64,000 bases of DNA from CAYVQZ01 sp964453435. GTDB lineage: Bacteria > Abyssobacteria > SURF-5. Shown one piece after another: positions 52,376 through 61,881 of this stretch; position 1 is the stretch's first letter; each line of letters opens with the position of its first letter. The translations under genes were made by a program, and so were the position numbers. The notes beneath the pieces were generated by a model. The model was given only the letters and a program-made list of their open reading frames with translations, searched no databases and was not told where the DNA came from. The stretch spans positions 1 through 64,000 of the forward strand of contig CAYVQZ010000020.1 in NCBI GenBank assembly GCA_964453435.1. Direction: 5' to 3'.

Positions 52376-53695
52376 TTGACTGACTCCGGTTCTCTTCACT
52401 CCGAAACAGTTGCTCCCGCCCGCTCGCTGCAAGGCGAGGTAAAAGTCCCGCCGGACAAATCCATCTCACACCGGTCGGTCTTGCTCGGGTCGCTCGCCGC
52501 GGGAACTGTCATTGTCGAAAATTTTCTCACTGCCGAGGATTGCCTGGCGACCGTGAATGCCATACGTATCATGGGCGCGCCGATCGAGGAAACGGCGCCG
52601 GGACAGTTGACGATCCGCGGCGCCGGACTCAGAGGGCTGCAACCGCCGTCTTGCACAATAGATTGCGGCAACTCGGGGACCACCATGAGGCTGATGATGG
52701 GATTGCTCGCCGCCCAGGGGTTTTCCTCGCGTCTCACCGGTGACAAATATCTTTTGAAACGCCCCATGGACCGCGTTATCAAGCCTCTGAGAGAAATGGG
52801 CGCAAAACTGAGCGGAGCATCCAATGACAGATTCGCTCCCATAGAGATCGAGGGCGCCACGCTGAAACCGATAACGTACAATTCACCCGTCGCAAGCGCG
52901 CAAGTGAAATCCGCAATCCTGCTTGCTGGCCTCTATTGTAGTGGGACGACCACGGTGCAGGAGCCTTACAAATCGCGTGACCATACCGAGCGGATGTTGC
53001 ACCGTCTCGGCGCAAAAATCGAGGTCGGCGAGCTCACGGCGCGGGTCCACGGACCGGCCACCCTCCGTGCCGAGAATATAGTGGTGCCGGGGGACATCTC
53101 GTCGGCGGCGTTCTTCATTGCGGCTGCCGCCATGCTTCCCGGTTCGGAACTGGTATTGCGGAATGTGGGACTGAATCGAACTCGCTCCGGCTTCCTCGAG
53201 GCAATGCTGCGCATGGGGGCAGACATCCGCGGAGCGGACATCCGCGACGATGGCCTCAACGAGCCCTCCGGCGATATCGTTGTCCGCGGCCGAGAGAAGT
53301 TGCAGGCTGTCCGAATCGGCCCTCAGGATATCCCGAGACTGGTCGACGAAGTGCCCATCGTTGCCGTTGCCGCTCTGCGAGCCGAGGGGACCACCATCAT
53401 CGAAGGGGCGCAGGAGCTCAGGGTCAAGGAAACCGACCGGTTACGCGCTCTCGCACAAAACCTCTCGGCGGTGGGCGCGCAGATTGAAGAGAAGCCCGAC
53501 GGGCTGGTCATCCCCGGCCCACAAAAACTTCGTGGAGGAATCGTCGACAGTTTTGGCGACCACCGGACCGCCATGGCCATGTCGGTCGCGGGCCTCATCG
53601 CGGAAGAGCCGGTCACGGTAACCGACACGGATTGTGTCGCGACATCGTTCCCCGATTTCTTTGTGATGGTCCGGCACGTCGCAGTTTCCCGGTAG
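52376..53695 (+). CDS. aroA: 3-phosphoshikimate 1-carboxyvinyltransferase (EPSP synthase)
   Basis: The 439-residue enzyme of the shikimate pathway has VPPDKSISHRSVLLGSLAAG, CGNSGTTMRLMMGLLA, KSAILLAGLYCSG, RVKETDRLRALAQNL and DSFGDHRTAMAMSVAG. The frame opens with TTG at 52376 just after the TPR gene; no ATG precedes the conserved start, so TTG is accepted. It makes the precursor for aromatic amino acids and folate. No other aro genes are in the window. Confidence 0.93.
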   Translation: MTDSGSLHSETVAPARSLQGEVKVPPDKSISHRSVLLGSLAAGTVIVENFLTAEDCLATVNAIRIMGAPIEETAPGQLTIRGAGLRGLQPPSCTIDCGNSGTTMRLMMGLLAAQGFSSRLTGDKYLLKRPMDRVIKPLREMGAKLSGASNDRFAPIEIEGATLKPITYNSPVASAQVKSAILLAGLYCSGTTTVQEPYKSRDHTERMLHRLGAKIEVGELTARVHGPATLRAENIVVPGDISSAAFFIAAAAMLPGSELVLRNVGLNRTRSGFLEAMLRMGADIRGADIRDDGLNEPSGDIVVRGREKLQAVRIGPQDIPRLVDEVPIVAVAALRAEGTTIIEGAQELRVKETDRLRALAQNLSAVGAQIEEKPDGLVIPGPQKLRGGIVDSFGDHRTAMAMSVAGLIAEEPVTVTDTDCVATSFPDFFVMVRHVAVSR

Positions 53696-53832
53696 CCGCC
53701 GGGCGCGCAGACCCCACCCTCATGGCCGAATCCGTATCCACTCCGTTCCCGCGGAGGGCTTCGGGGAATTCACGCGCTCACCGGATGATAAGCCGCGCTC
53801 TTGAGCGCTCTGCCATCTGCATTCGCTGAAAG

Positions 53833-54219
53833 CTATTTCTCGACCGGGAACTGGCCTTTTTCCCATTCGTCGAAGCCGCCAATGAGGACCTTCGCAGGAA
53901 AGCCCTTTTCAGAAAGCCATCGCGCCGCCTTATACGAAAGCTGGCATGTCATGGAGTAGCAATATACTATGTTATCGCTGTGTTCGGAGAACTCCGGAAA
54001 ACGATGGTCGAAATCTTCAAACGGAATCGATTTCGCTCCGACAATGTGGCCGTGCTGGTATGCTTCCTGTGAACGCACATCCACAAGCAGAAAATCGCTA
54101 TGGTTGCGGTCTATCTTCTGTTTCAGCTCAACCGGCCCGATTTCGTATTTCAGTTTTTGGTCAAAGTAGGAAAGCGCCGATTTCGGCGACATCTTCTTTA
54201 GTGTCTCGGTCAGAGTCAT
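53833..54219 (-). CDS. Single-domain rhodanese-like protein
   Basis: The 128-residue protein has the rhodanese fold (FLLVDVRSQEAYQHGHIVGAKSIPF) and an active-site loop with Cys (YCYSMTCQLSYKAA), then GGFDEWEKGQFPVEK. It can carry persulfide sulfur, and its partner is unknown. The ATG follows GAAGGAGTGACGA. It stands alone between aroA and the VWA gene. Confidence 0.88.
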   Translation of the reverse strand: MTLTETLKKMSPKSALSYFDQKLKYEIGPVELKQKIDRNHSDFLLVDVRSQEAYQHGHIVGAKSIPFEDFDHRFPEFSEHSDNIVYCYSMTCQLSYKAARWLSEKGFPAKVLIGGFDEWEKGQFPVEK

Positions 54220-54378
54220 GATTCGTCACTCCTTCCCGTATTTCGAAAAACCTTTCGATACCTCTTAATAAAATATGACACTCGCCCTGCGGGATGTAAA
54301 TATGAGGGTCGAGCCGGAGAGCGACGGGATTATACTCGAAAGACAGATGTGACCGTTGGGTCAAGGAGCCGCGGCCTG

Positions 54379-56745
54379 TCATGGTAAGCCGAACGCAAAT
54401 CCGCCCGATGCGACATCCTGAACGGCAGAGCGTTCGACAAGCACGAGAGCCACCTCTTTTTTCTCCTTGGGAATTACATAGAACCGCTTGCTCCATTCGT
54501 TCGAATCGCCCACCAGATAGCCGTCGAGCAACTCACCGTCCGAGAATATGATTTCCACCTGACGGCCTGTGGGAGATTTCTCACGGACGAACAGGTTCCA
54601 CCGTGAGAGGGCCCCGCTCTTTCGGATGAACGAGACGCTTTTGAGCTCGGAAAAATCGATTACCTTGCGGGATGAGGTTCCCCACGGAAGAAATGCGAAT
54701 GTGGGAGCATCGATATCCCACGACACGAGGGTCCCCCTCATTACCGTTCCATCGATAAACTCCACAAGCGTTTCGCGGTTCATGTCGGGGCGGCCATAGA
54801 GCAAAACGAAATCGCCAATCTTTACCTGGTCCTGGTCCGCTAATTCCTTCTGCCGCGTGCAGGCGGCGCCGTTTATCAGAACCTCGCTTTCGTTCAGGGG
54901 TTCGATGAAAATCACGGCGCCGGCGTCGGTTTGGGCGGTGGTAATTTTCGCATGCGAATGGGCAACCGACGGATGGAGGAGCAGGATATCGGCTTCACCG
55001 TTGCTTCCGACGATAAGGGAATCCGAAGCCTTTGTCCTTCCGATTTGGGAGAGTTCGAAGCTGCGGAGTTTGCGGCCGGCGGGCGCGCGAATCAGCTCCA
55101 ACCTGCCCACCAATTTCGACGGTGATGACCGGTATCGTTTGAAAACGTAAAAGAGCGCGCCAATGAACAGGGCGAGAATCAGGACCTTGAGCATGATGGC
55201 AATGTACCTCTTGCATATGTTCACAGCGCTGGCCATGCTCCCATAGGCAGCGGGCATCTCAATCTCCCGCCGCCCCCATCGGGTGCGTACCGCTTTGCTG
55301 TAGAATCGCGCGGGAATTCTGTCGGGCTTTATCTCGACGCCTTTCTCTTTCGAATGGAAGGACACCATGCCACGAATATCGCATCCGTCCTCGAACATTG
55401 GGTTGGCGCCCGCCACAACACGAATATCGGCAACGAGAGTTCCGTCCTCGATGCGAAATGTGGGCTCCAGCTCCAGCTCGGCCGGAAGCCGGAAATGGGT
55501 CTCCATGTAAATCGAGTCGAGCGGGACATTGCCGGTCGGATATAATCGCGCAGTCTCCGTGTAGTGGCCGCCTGCGACAATCGGCCCAAACAGGAGGCTC
55601 GGCCGGTCTTCCGAAAGACGCGCCATCTCTTCCAGCTCCTCCCGGAGTTCCGCGCCGAGAGCGGTTTGAGACTGCGCTCGTTTCTGAAGATACTGCTCGT
55701 GGTCGCGTTCGAACGTTTCTTCTATCGAGGCGACGTGCCTGGCAATTGTCTTCATCTCCTCTTGCACGCTGCCGCTCACCGCGATTTGCGGCGGTGTGAT
55801 TTCGAGCATTTTGTCCGATGGAAGCACGAAGCTTATGCGGCATACGTAATCGCCCGGCCGGTCCGGGAATGTGACTCGGAATGTCTGTTCCCACGGCCTA
55901 TCTGCGCACACGATTACGGGAGGCGTGAGCGGGACCGTTGCCGAATACGAATCGCCGTCTTGGCTTGACACCTCTGCGACAACCGAGAATGAAGTTCCCC
56001 AGACACCCGGATGGTCCGGCTCGAACCGCACTGTCAGGTCTCCGTGCGGCTCGGAAGTATACAGCATCCCCGTATCGTTCGACAGAGGAACTACGGTTAA
56101 CTTCATCTGGGTTCGCCTGGCCCAGTCAACGAACCACTCGACATCGGATACGACCTCGGGTTGGATCGGCGCTTCGAACACAAACCAGTTCGTGTCGGGC
56201 AGTTGACCTTCCTTCCGCTTCTTCAGCGTTTCAAAAGTGATGAGATTCGGGATATCCTTCGGAGGGTTGTCCTTGCCATCGCTGAGCCACAGCAATATTC
56301 TTTCGGCGTCCGGCGCTTCTTCATAAAACCGCTGCATTTCCTCCAACCCGTGCTTCATTCCGGACGGAAGATTTGTCCCGAATTCCGTCGGTTCGAGCCG
56401 TTCGACCTTCGAGAGAGCCCTCGCAATGTCATACGAGGACCGAATACGAGCGCGCTCGAGGAGGTGCGAGGTCTTTCCGAATGTGATGATAGTGACCCGG
56501 TCTCCCAATTGAGCGGAAGATATGAACTGTTTTGCCTGCGCTTTGGCCTGATCGAAGATGTCGAACATGCTGGTGCTGATATCCAAAACGACAACCAGGT
56601 CCCGAGGGGTGTCTGCGTGGCCGTTCGACGGGGCGAAAAGCGCCAACAACACGAAGAAACCACAGACCGCAAGACGCCAGCCTCCTTTGGACAAGTCGGC
56701 AGCTCTCATGGGACTAACCGCAGAAATTGTTTTAAGCAGACGCAT
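54379..56745 (-). CDS. VWA-FHA membrane protein
   Basis: From the ATG at 56745 (behind AAGGTGG) the 788-residue protein has a signal peptide, a von Willebrand A domain at about 48-230 with a MIDAS (DISTS, and LWLSDGKD), a periplasmic beta-rich middle, one membrane helix at about 518-538 (MLKVLILALFIGALFYVF), a cytoplasmic FHA domain at about 570-655 (IGRTKASDSLIVGSNGEADI, HPSVAHSHAKI), and a C-terminal small domain (TVMRGTLVSWDIDAPTFAF). The layout suggests that an outside metal- or protein-binding state is passed to phosphothreonine signalling inside. No kinase gene is adjacent. Confidence 0.85.
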   Translation of the reverse strand: MRLLKTISAVSPMRAADLSKGGWRLAVCGFFVLLALFAPSNGHADTPRDLVVVLDISTSMFDIFDQAKAQAKQFISSAQLGDRVTIITFGKTSHLLERARIRSSYDIARALSKVERLEPTEFGTNLPSGMKHGLEEMQRFYEEAPDAERILLWLSDGKDNPPKDIPNLITFETLKKRKEGQLPDTNWFVFEAPIQPEVVSDVEWFVDWARRTQMKLTVVPLSNDTGMLYTSEPHGDLTVRFEPDHPGVWGTSFSVVAEVSSQDGDSYSATVPLTPPVIVCADRPWEQTFRVTFPDRPGDYVCRISFVLPSDKMLEITPPQIAVSGSVQEEMKTIARHVASIEETFERDHEQYLQKRAQSQTALGAELREELEEMARLSEDRPSLLFGPIVAGGHYTETARLYPTGNVPLDSIYMETHFRLPAELELEPTFRIEDGTLVADIRVVAGANPMFEDGCDIRGMVSFHSKEKGVEIKPDRIPARFYSKAVRTRWGRREIEMPAAYGSMASAVNICKRYIAIMLKVLILALFIGALFYVFKRYRSSPSKLVGRLELIRAPAGRKLRSFELSQIGRTKASDSLIVGSNGEADILLLHPSVAHSHAKITTAQTDAGAVIFIEPLNESEVLINGAACTRQKELADQDQVKIGDFVLLYGRPDMNRETLVEFIDGTVMRGTLVSWDIDAPTFAFLPWGTSSRKVIDFSELKSVSFIRKSGALSRWNLFVREKSPTGRQVEIIFSDGELLDGYLVGDSNEWSKRFYVIPKEKKEVALVLVERSAVQDVASGGFAFGLP

Positions 56746-57061
56746 GACGGTCCACCTTGAGTTCTGCTCGCTGGACAAAGCTGTTTTCACAAGCATCACG
56801 AAAACTACGGCAATAGGCATGCCAGACCCGTAAATTGATGGGGTGCTGCTACAAGTCGTTGCTGAATCTAGTGTTATAACTTGAACGGCGGCAGATGAGG
56901 GACCGGTCTCCGTTCACGCTTTGTATGAAAATTACTTTCTTGAACACATGACCACCATTTTGAAAGGAGCGACCGCAATTCGGCTGCGGCGCTTGGCGAC
57001 GACCCACGCAAATGCTTCAATGGTGTTTTGGAGCGCCTCGCTCCAATCGAATTCCGAATCT
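56746..57061. other. Short spacer before MITE copy 2
   Basis: No gene is seen. A short minus-strand frame (56874-57074) runs into the MITE and is not supported. Confidence 0.4.
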
Positions 57062-57338
57062 CACTCTTGTCCAAAATAACGTTTTGTCCTGGACAGCATT
57101 TTGAGGTTTAAATCACTTGAAAGATTCAGCCCAAGCCAATGGACTGTTCGAAACCCCTCATTTTACGCACCTGGGGGCCTCTCAGCCATCAAATAACCGC
57201 CGATATCAGGTCTTGCGTATCTTGGACAGCATTTTACAGGCTAAAAGGAACCTCTTTTTCGAAGACTCAAAAATGCTCGATAAGATCAGGTTTTTTTCTT
57301 GTCCAAGACCCATTTTCAGATTATTTTGGACAGCAGTG
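57062..57338. mobile_element. 277-bp MITE, copy 2
   Basis: It has the same ends (CACTCTTGTCCAAAATAA and the inverse of CACTGCTGTCCAAAATAA) and the same length as copy 1, in the same orientation. The 9-bp target duplication TCCGAATCT flanks it (57053-57061 and 57339-57347). It ends 98 bp before the next gene and might contribute to its transcription. Confidence 0.93.
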
Positions 57339-57436
57339 TCCGAATCTCTTGAATTCGCAGTCGTGTTTCAGCTATACTTTCAGTTAAAATTCGATGTCTT
57401 TAACCAACACAAGAGCACAACGTCGATTCGAAAAAG

Positions 57437-58756
57437 ATGGAAAAGAAAAAAATCGGACAACTCCTGATAGAAGGTGGATATATAAGTCCCGGCCAGTTGA
57501 AGGAAGGGCTCGAGATCCAGAAAACAAAACGCGAGCGCATCTGCAATATACTGATGGACCTGGGATATTTGAGCGAAGAGGATTTTCTTGAATTTTTGAG
57601 CACGATGCCCGGGACGGCCAGCATCGAGCTTTCGGGCTTCGAGGTGGACCAGAAAACGCTTGAACTGGTTCGGCATGAACTGGCCAGGCGTCTCGAACTC
57701 GTGCCGCTTGGAAAGCTCGGCAACCTGTTGACCGTCGCGATGGTGTGCCCCCTGGACAACGCCGGAAGGAAAGAACTCGAGGAGACCACCGGTTTGAAAG
57801 TGCGGCCCATCTTATGCTCGCGCAGCGCCGTTCTCGAAACACTCGACCGCTACTACCGGGACCTCGAGACGGTAAACGGCGAGGAGTATGAGGAAGGCGA
57901 CCTCTCCACCCTGGAGGGCCCGCTCAAGCTGAAAAGCATCGCCAGGCTGGTCGCCGGCATCGAAGAACTGCCTACACTGCCGGACATTGTCGCAAAGGTG
58001 TCGGCGGTGATCAACAACCCCGATTCCTCTGCGGCAGACTTGGCCAAAGTCGTGGCAACCGACGCCTCTCTGTCGGCAAACATCCTGAAGCTGGCAAACT
58101 CGCCGGCATTCGGGTTCTCCCGAAAAGTTTCCGACATTCAGCACGCCATCGCGCTGCTCGGGTTCAAGGAAACGCAGGCGCTTGTGATGTCCGTATCCGT
58201 GTACGAGCGCCTCTCCGATTCGGCGGACTTCGATTTCAAGTCGTACTGGAACCATTCGTTCGCGTGCGCGACGCTGTCACGGCTGATATCGCGCAGCTTA
58301 AAAGCTCCGGGCATGGAAAACGCCTTTGTGGCGGGGCTCCTCCACGACGTCGGCAAAGTAGTGCTCGCGGTCAAGCTGCGCCAGAAGCGGGAAAAGGCGA
58401 TTTCGGTAAAGACCGCCGAAGGCATCGCCGAACACGAGGCGGAAGAAAAGGTCCTGGGTGTCACTCATGCGGAGATCGGCTATCTGCTGGGCGAACACTG
58501 GCTGCTGCCGCCGCTTTTGACCAATGCTATCCGGTACCACCACACGCCCGAGCTCGAGCCGGAACCCAAAGGCCTCGGCGGGATCACGTTCTTGGCCAAC
58601 CGGTACTGCAAGAAGACCCCGGAAGAGTTAACCGCGGGAACCGACTTCGACGAACGAGTTCGGAATGTTCTCAAAGGGATCGGGCTTTCCGATGGAACCC
58701 TCCGCGTAACGCTCGAAGGGTACGCGGGGATATCCTCCAGGCTTTCGGCTCTTTGA
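57437..58756 (+). CDS. HDOD-domain signalling protein with an MshEN-type N-terminus
   Basis: The 439-residue protein begins with a GspE/MshE N-domain (KKIGQLLIEGGYISPGQLKE, RICNILMDLGYLSEEDFLEF), a fold that in MshE binds c-di-GMP. It continues with an HDOD domain at about 165-370 (LPTLPDIVAKVSAVINNPDS, VATDASLSANILKLANSPAF, HDVGKVVLA, HAEIGYLLGEHWLLP). HDOD proteins are helical adaptors in signal pathways. The ATG at 57437 has only a weak purine-rich site. A MITE lies directly upstream. Confidence 0.85.
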   Translation: MEKKKIGQLLIEGGYISPGQLKEGLEIQKTKRERICNILMDLGYLSEEDFLEFLSTMPGTASIELSGFEVDQKTLELVRHELARRLELVPLGKLGNLLTVAMVCPLDNAGRKELEETTGLKVRPILCSRSAVLETLDRYYRDLETVNGEEYEEGDLSTLEGPLKLKSIARLVAGIEELPTLPDIVAKVSAVINNPDSSAADLAKVVATDASLSANILKLANSPAFGFSRKVSDIQHAIALLGFKETQALVMSVSVYERLSDSADFDFKSYWNHSFACATLSRLISRSLKAPGMENAFVAGLLHDVGKVVLAVKLRQKREKAISVKTAEGIAEHEAEEKVLGVTHAEIGYLLGEHWLLPPLLTNAIRYHHTPELEPEPKGLGGITFLANRYCKKTPEELTAGTDFDERVRNVLKGIGLSDGTLRVTLEGYAGISSRLSAL

Positions 58757-58886
58757 GACCGTATTTGCAAAAAGCCACGGCGCCATCATGGACATCTCCA
58801 GAAAAGGCCCGTGCCTTCGGAGCCGTGTCGAGCCGTTTGGCGCGGGCGACTTCCTCCACGACCGCAAGGATGGCTCGCATGCTTTT

Positions 58887-60188
58887 TCACTCGAGGGACG
58901 CCTGCGATTCCGCTTCGGCCACCCTGATTCCTTCTTCGACATTCACGCGAGAGAGCAACAGCCCGCCCGCTAGGAAAAAGAAAATTAACGAGAGAATGCT
59001 GAGCCGGCTCGTCCCCGTCAGTTGTCCGACGAGCGCGAAGAGAAACGGCCCGAAGATTCCGGCAAACTTGCTGCTTACGCTGTAAAAACCGAAGAACTCG
59101 GCTGACTTTGTCTTCGGCGCCATTCGCCCGAAGAGCGAACGGCTCAGCGCCTGAGCGCCACCCTGCGCCGTGGCGACGAGAACCGCCAAAGCCCAAAAAT
59201 GCCATGCGACGCTCATGAAGTAGCCCGCCACCGCCACGAGGCAATAAATCGCGAGGGCAAGGAATAGCGCTCGCTTTGTTCCGACCAATTTTGCGAGAGA
59301 GCCAAACGCGATGGTGCAGGGGATGCCGATAAATTGCACGAGCAACAGCGCCCCAATGAGGTCAGTCCTTCCGATGCCGATCTCGCTGCCGTAAATGGCC
59401 GCCATCTTTATTATGGTGCCGATGCCGTCGCTGTACAGCCAAAAGGCCACCAGGAATTTCGTAAGCTCTTTGTACTGACGGATATTATTGAATGTTCTTG
59501 CGAGCCTCCGGAAGCCGGCCCTGACGGGATTTATTCCCACTTCCGACCGGTCGGTGGGAGGTTCCGGCACGTGGCGGAAAAGCGGGACAGAGAACACGGC
59601 CCACCATATGCCCACGCTCAGGAAGGAAATGCGCGAGGCGATTTCCGCGTTCGCCATACGGAACGCTTCCGGCTTGAGAATCCACGCCAGGTTCAGTGCA
59701 AGCAGCAGACCGCCGCCCAGATAGCCGACCGCGAATCCCCTCGATGATACCCTGTCGATGTCATCCGGCCTGCTGACGTGCGGAAGCAGCGATTCGTAAA
59801 AGATGATGCTTCCGGCGAAGCCGACGTAGCCGAGGATAAAGAACAACGAGGCGGCCTGCCAGTCGCCCTCACCGATGCTCGCGAGCAGGCTTGTGAAGGC
59901 CACGCCCGCGATTACGAATGCGAGGAGGAACCGTTTCTTGGCGCCTGAATGGTCGGCGATAGCGCCGAGCACCGGCGCGAGGAGAGCTATCACAAGGAGC
60001 GCCGCCGAGGCCGTATAGCCCCAGTAGACGGTCGCGAGGTTCCCGGGAAGGTCGGCGCCCGCGACCGAGCCGTAATAGATGGGAAAAATAGCGGCGAGGA
60101 TGGTTGTCGCGAACGCCGAGTTTGCCCAGTCGTACATGCACCAGGCATTGACGGTCTTGCGATAGCGGTTGTCTTCGGAACCGGGCAT
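58887..60188 (-). CDS. MFS transporter of the UMF1/Atg22-like family
   Basis: The roughly 433-residue protein has about 12 membrane helices. The N-terminus (AWCMYDWANSAFATTILAAIFPIYY) is diagnostic of the UMF1/Atg22-like group, followed by the loop DHSGAKKRFLL. The second half starts at RQYKELTKFLVAFWLYSDGIG. Substrate is unknown; amino acid or peptide efflux is reported for eukaryotic Atg22. The ATG at 60188 is preferred over a TTG three codons upstream. It converges on the HDOD gene. Confidence 0.88.
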   Translation of the reverse strand: MPGSEDNRYRKTVNAWCMYDWANSAFATTILAAIFPIYYGSVAGADLPGNLATVYWGYTASAALLVIALLAPVLGAIADHSGAKKRFLLAFVIAGVAFTSLLASIGEGDWQAASLFFILGYVGFAGSIIFYESLLPHVSRPDDIDRVSSRGFAVGYLGGGLLLALNLAWILKPEAFRMANAEIASRISFLSVGIWWAVFSVPLFRHVPEPPTDRSEVGINPVRAGFRRLARTFNNIRQYKELTKFLVAFWLYSDGIGTIIKMAAIYGSEIGIGRTDLIGALLLVQFIGIPCTIAFGSLAKLVGTKRALFLALAIYCLVAVAGYFMSVAWHFWALAVLVATAQGGAQALSRSLFGRMAPKTKSAEFFGFYSVSSKFAGIFGPFLFALVGQLTGTSRLSILSLIFFFLAGGLLLSRVNVEEGIRVAEAESQASLE

Positions 60189-60262
60189 ATCGACCAACCA
60201 AAAGAACTACCACTCCGTGAGAAGAAAAGGGGAATCGAGTCTGTCCCACGATTGCCCAGTGA

Positions 60263-60317
60263 AGGGGACTGTCCCAGACTTACGGGCACGAAGCGCCGTA
60301 GAATCGGGACTGTCCCC
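60263..60317 (-). repeat. 55-bp palindromic repeat B, copy 2 (inverted)
   Basis: The reverse complement matches 12643-12697 with three mismatches by eye. It lies between the MFS gene start and the ubiA stop. Confidence 0.85.
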
Positions 60318-60427
60318 GAAACGGATAAACTTCACCATGAATCGTGGGACAGATTCAATCAGGGAATTATACTACATTTGGACCCGGGAAACGCGGCTGC
60401 CGAATCCCTTTCCGCTGATTGCCTCTT

Positions 60428-61291
60428 TCAGTAAAACGCGATATCGGCGAGGGTGAGCGCCATGAGCGCGAGGCTGACGGCGCCGTTGACGTTGAAGAAT
60501 GCGGCGTTCACACGGGAAAGGTCATACGGCTTGACAATGGAGTGTTCGTAGAGAAGAAGCGCGCTGACAATCAGGATGCCGAACAGGTAGATGACGCCGA
60601 GCCGCGTAATGAAGAAAACGAGCATCAGGACGGCCACCATCCCCGCGTGGAGTGTGGCCGACAGAGCGAGCGCCCGAGCCTTGCCCAGCCTGTTCGGCAG
60701 AGAGTGGAGTCCCATCCGCCGGTCGAATTCCACGTCCTGACACGCATAGATGATGTCGAAGCCGGCGGTCCAGAGCAGCACCGCAAGCCCGAGCAGAACC
60801 GGCACGATATGAAACTCTTCCCGTATCGCTATCCATGCGCCCACGGGCGCGATGGCCAGCGCGAGCCCGAGAACAAAGTGAGAATAGTCGGTGAACCGCT
60901 TGGTGAAGGAGTACCCGAGAATGATTATGAGCGCCACCGGCGACAGCGAAAACGCGAGCCGGTTGAGCTGCCAGGCCGAAAACACGAAGAGCGCGCTCAT
61001 TGCGAGCATGAAGAGAGCCGTTTGAAAGATTGTCAGCTTACCGGTCGGAATCTCCCTTTGGGCGGTCCTCGGGTTGAGCGCATCGGAACGGGCGTCGACG
61101 ACCCTGTTGAACGACATCGCGGCGCTGCGCGCCCCCACCATGCACATCAATATCCAGAACAACTGCCACAGCGTCGGCAGGCCGTCCGCCGCCAGAAACG
61201 CGCTCATGACCGCGAACGGCAAGGCGAAAACGGTGTGAGGAAACTTAATCATCTCCAATATGGTCGCGATTTTTGCGACGGTGCTTTTCAT
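60428..61291 (-). CDS. UbiA-family prenyltransferase (MqnP-like)
   Basis: The 287-residue membrane enzyme has the two Asp-rich motifs NRVVDARSDALNPRTAQREIP and YACQDVEFDRRMGLHSLP between about eight membrane helices. It attaches the isoprenoid tail to an aromatic acid. Together with UbiX-, UbiD- and UbiE-like genes in one operon it fits the last steps of the futalosine menaquinone pathway (MqnP), although 4-hydroxybenzoate prenylation cannot be excluded. Its ATG overlaps the ubiX stop by 4 bp. Confidence 0.9.
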   Translation of the reverse strand: MKSTVAKIATILEMIKFPHTVFALPFAVMSAFLAADGLPTLWQLFWILMCMVGARSAAMSFNRVVDARSDALNPRTAQREIPTGKLTIFQTALFMLAMSALFVFSAWQLNRLAFSLSPVALIIILGYSFTKRFTDYSHFVLGLALAIAPVGAWIAIREEFHIVPVLLGLAVLLWTAGFDIIYACQDVEFDRRMGLHSLPNRLGKARALALSATLHAGMVAVLMLVFFITRLGVIYLFGILIVSALLLYEHSIVKPYDLSRVNAAFFNVNGAVSLALMALTLADIAFY

Positions 61292-61881
61292 TTGTCACCC
61301 TTCCAACCGCGAAAGAGTCCGTGTCTGACTCCAAGCTGATTCAGAATCTTTCCGACAACGAAATCAACCATGTCGCGCACTTCCTTCGGTCCATAGTAGA
61401 ACGCCGGCATCGCCGGAAGAATGCATGCGCCGGCGCGCGAGAGTCTCGTCATGTTTTCGAGCGCGATTGTGCTGAGCGGCGTCTCGCGGGGAACGAGGAC
61501 GAGCGGGCGGCGCTCCTTCAGCGCCACGTCGGCGGCCCTCAAGATGAGGTTGTTTCCCAGCCCGGCCGCCACACCGGCCAGCGTTGACATGCTGCACGGA
61601 ACAATAACCATCGCATCGGTCGGGAACGACCCGCTGGCTATGGGCGCGGAGATATCGTCGTAGTGATGGTAATGAATCCGGTCGGTCGGCTCTCCGATCA
61701 ACATCTCGGGAGAGAAGTTCTCCAAGTCGACGCGGAGGTTCATTTCGTGATTCAGAACCAACGCGGCAGGCCTCGATATGGTGAGATGAATCGCGCACTC
61801 GGCGTCGACAAGCGCTTCAAGCAGTCGAACCGCGTACGGCGCGCCGCTGGCCCCGCTGATTGCAACCGTTATTCTTTTCAC
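61288..61881 (-). CDS. ubiX: Flavin prenyltransferase (UbiX/MqnM-like)
   Basis: The 197-residue protein has ITVAISGASGAPYAVRLLEAL, VIVPCSMSTLAGVAAGLGNNL and RETPLSTIALENM, the FMN and prenyl-phosphate binding set. It makes prenyl-FMN, the cofactor of the UbiD-type decarboxylase encoded upstream in the same operon. It has a 4-bp overlap with the methyltransferase gene before it. Confidence 0.94.
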   Translation of the reverse strand: MKRITVAISGASGAPYAVRLLEALVDAECAIHLTISRPAALVLNHEMNLRVDLENFSPEMLIGEPTDRIHYHHYDDISAPIASGSFPTDAMVIVPCSMSTLAGVAAGLGNNLILRAADVALKERRPLVLVPRETPLSTIALENMTRLSRAGACILPAMPAFYYGPKEVRDMVDFVVGKILNQLGVRHGLFRGWKGDK

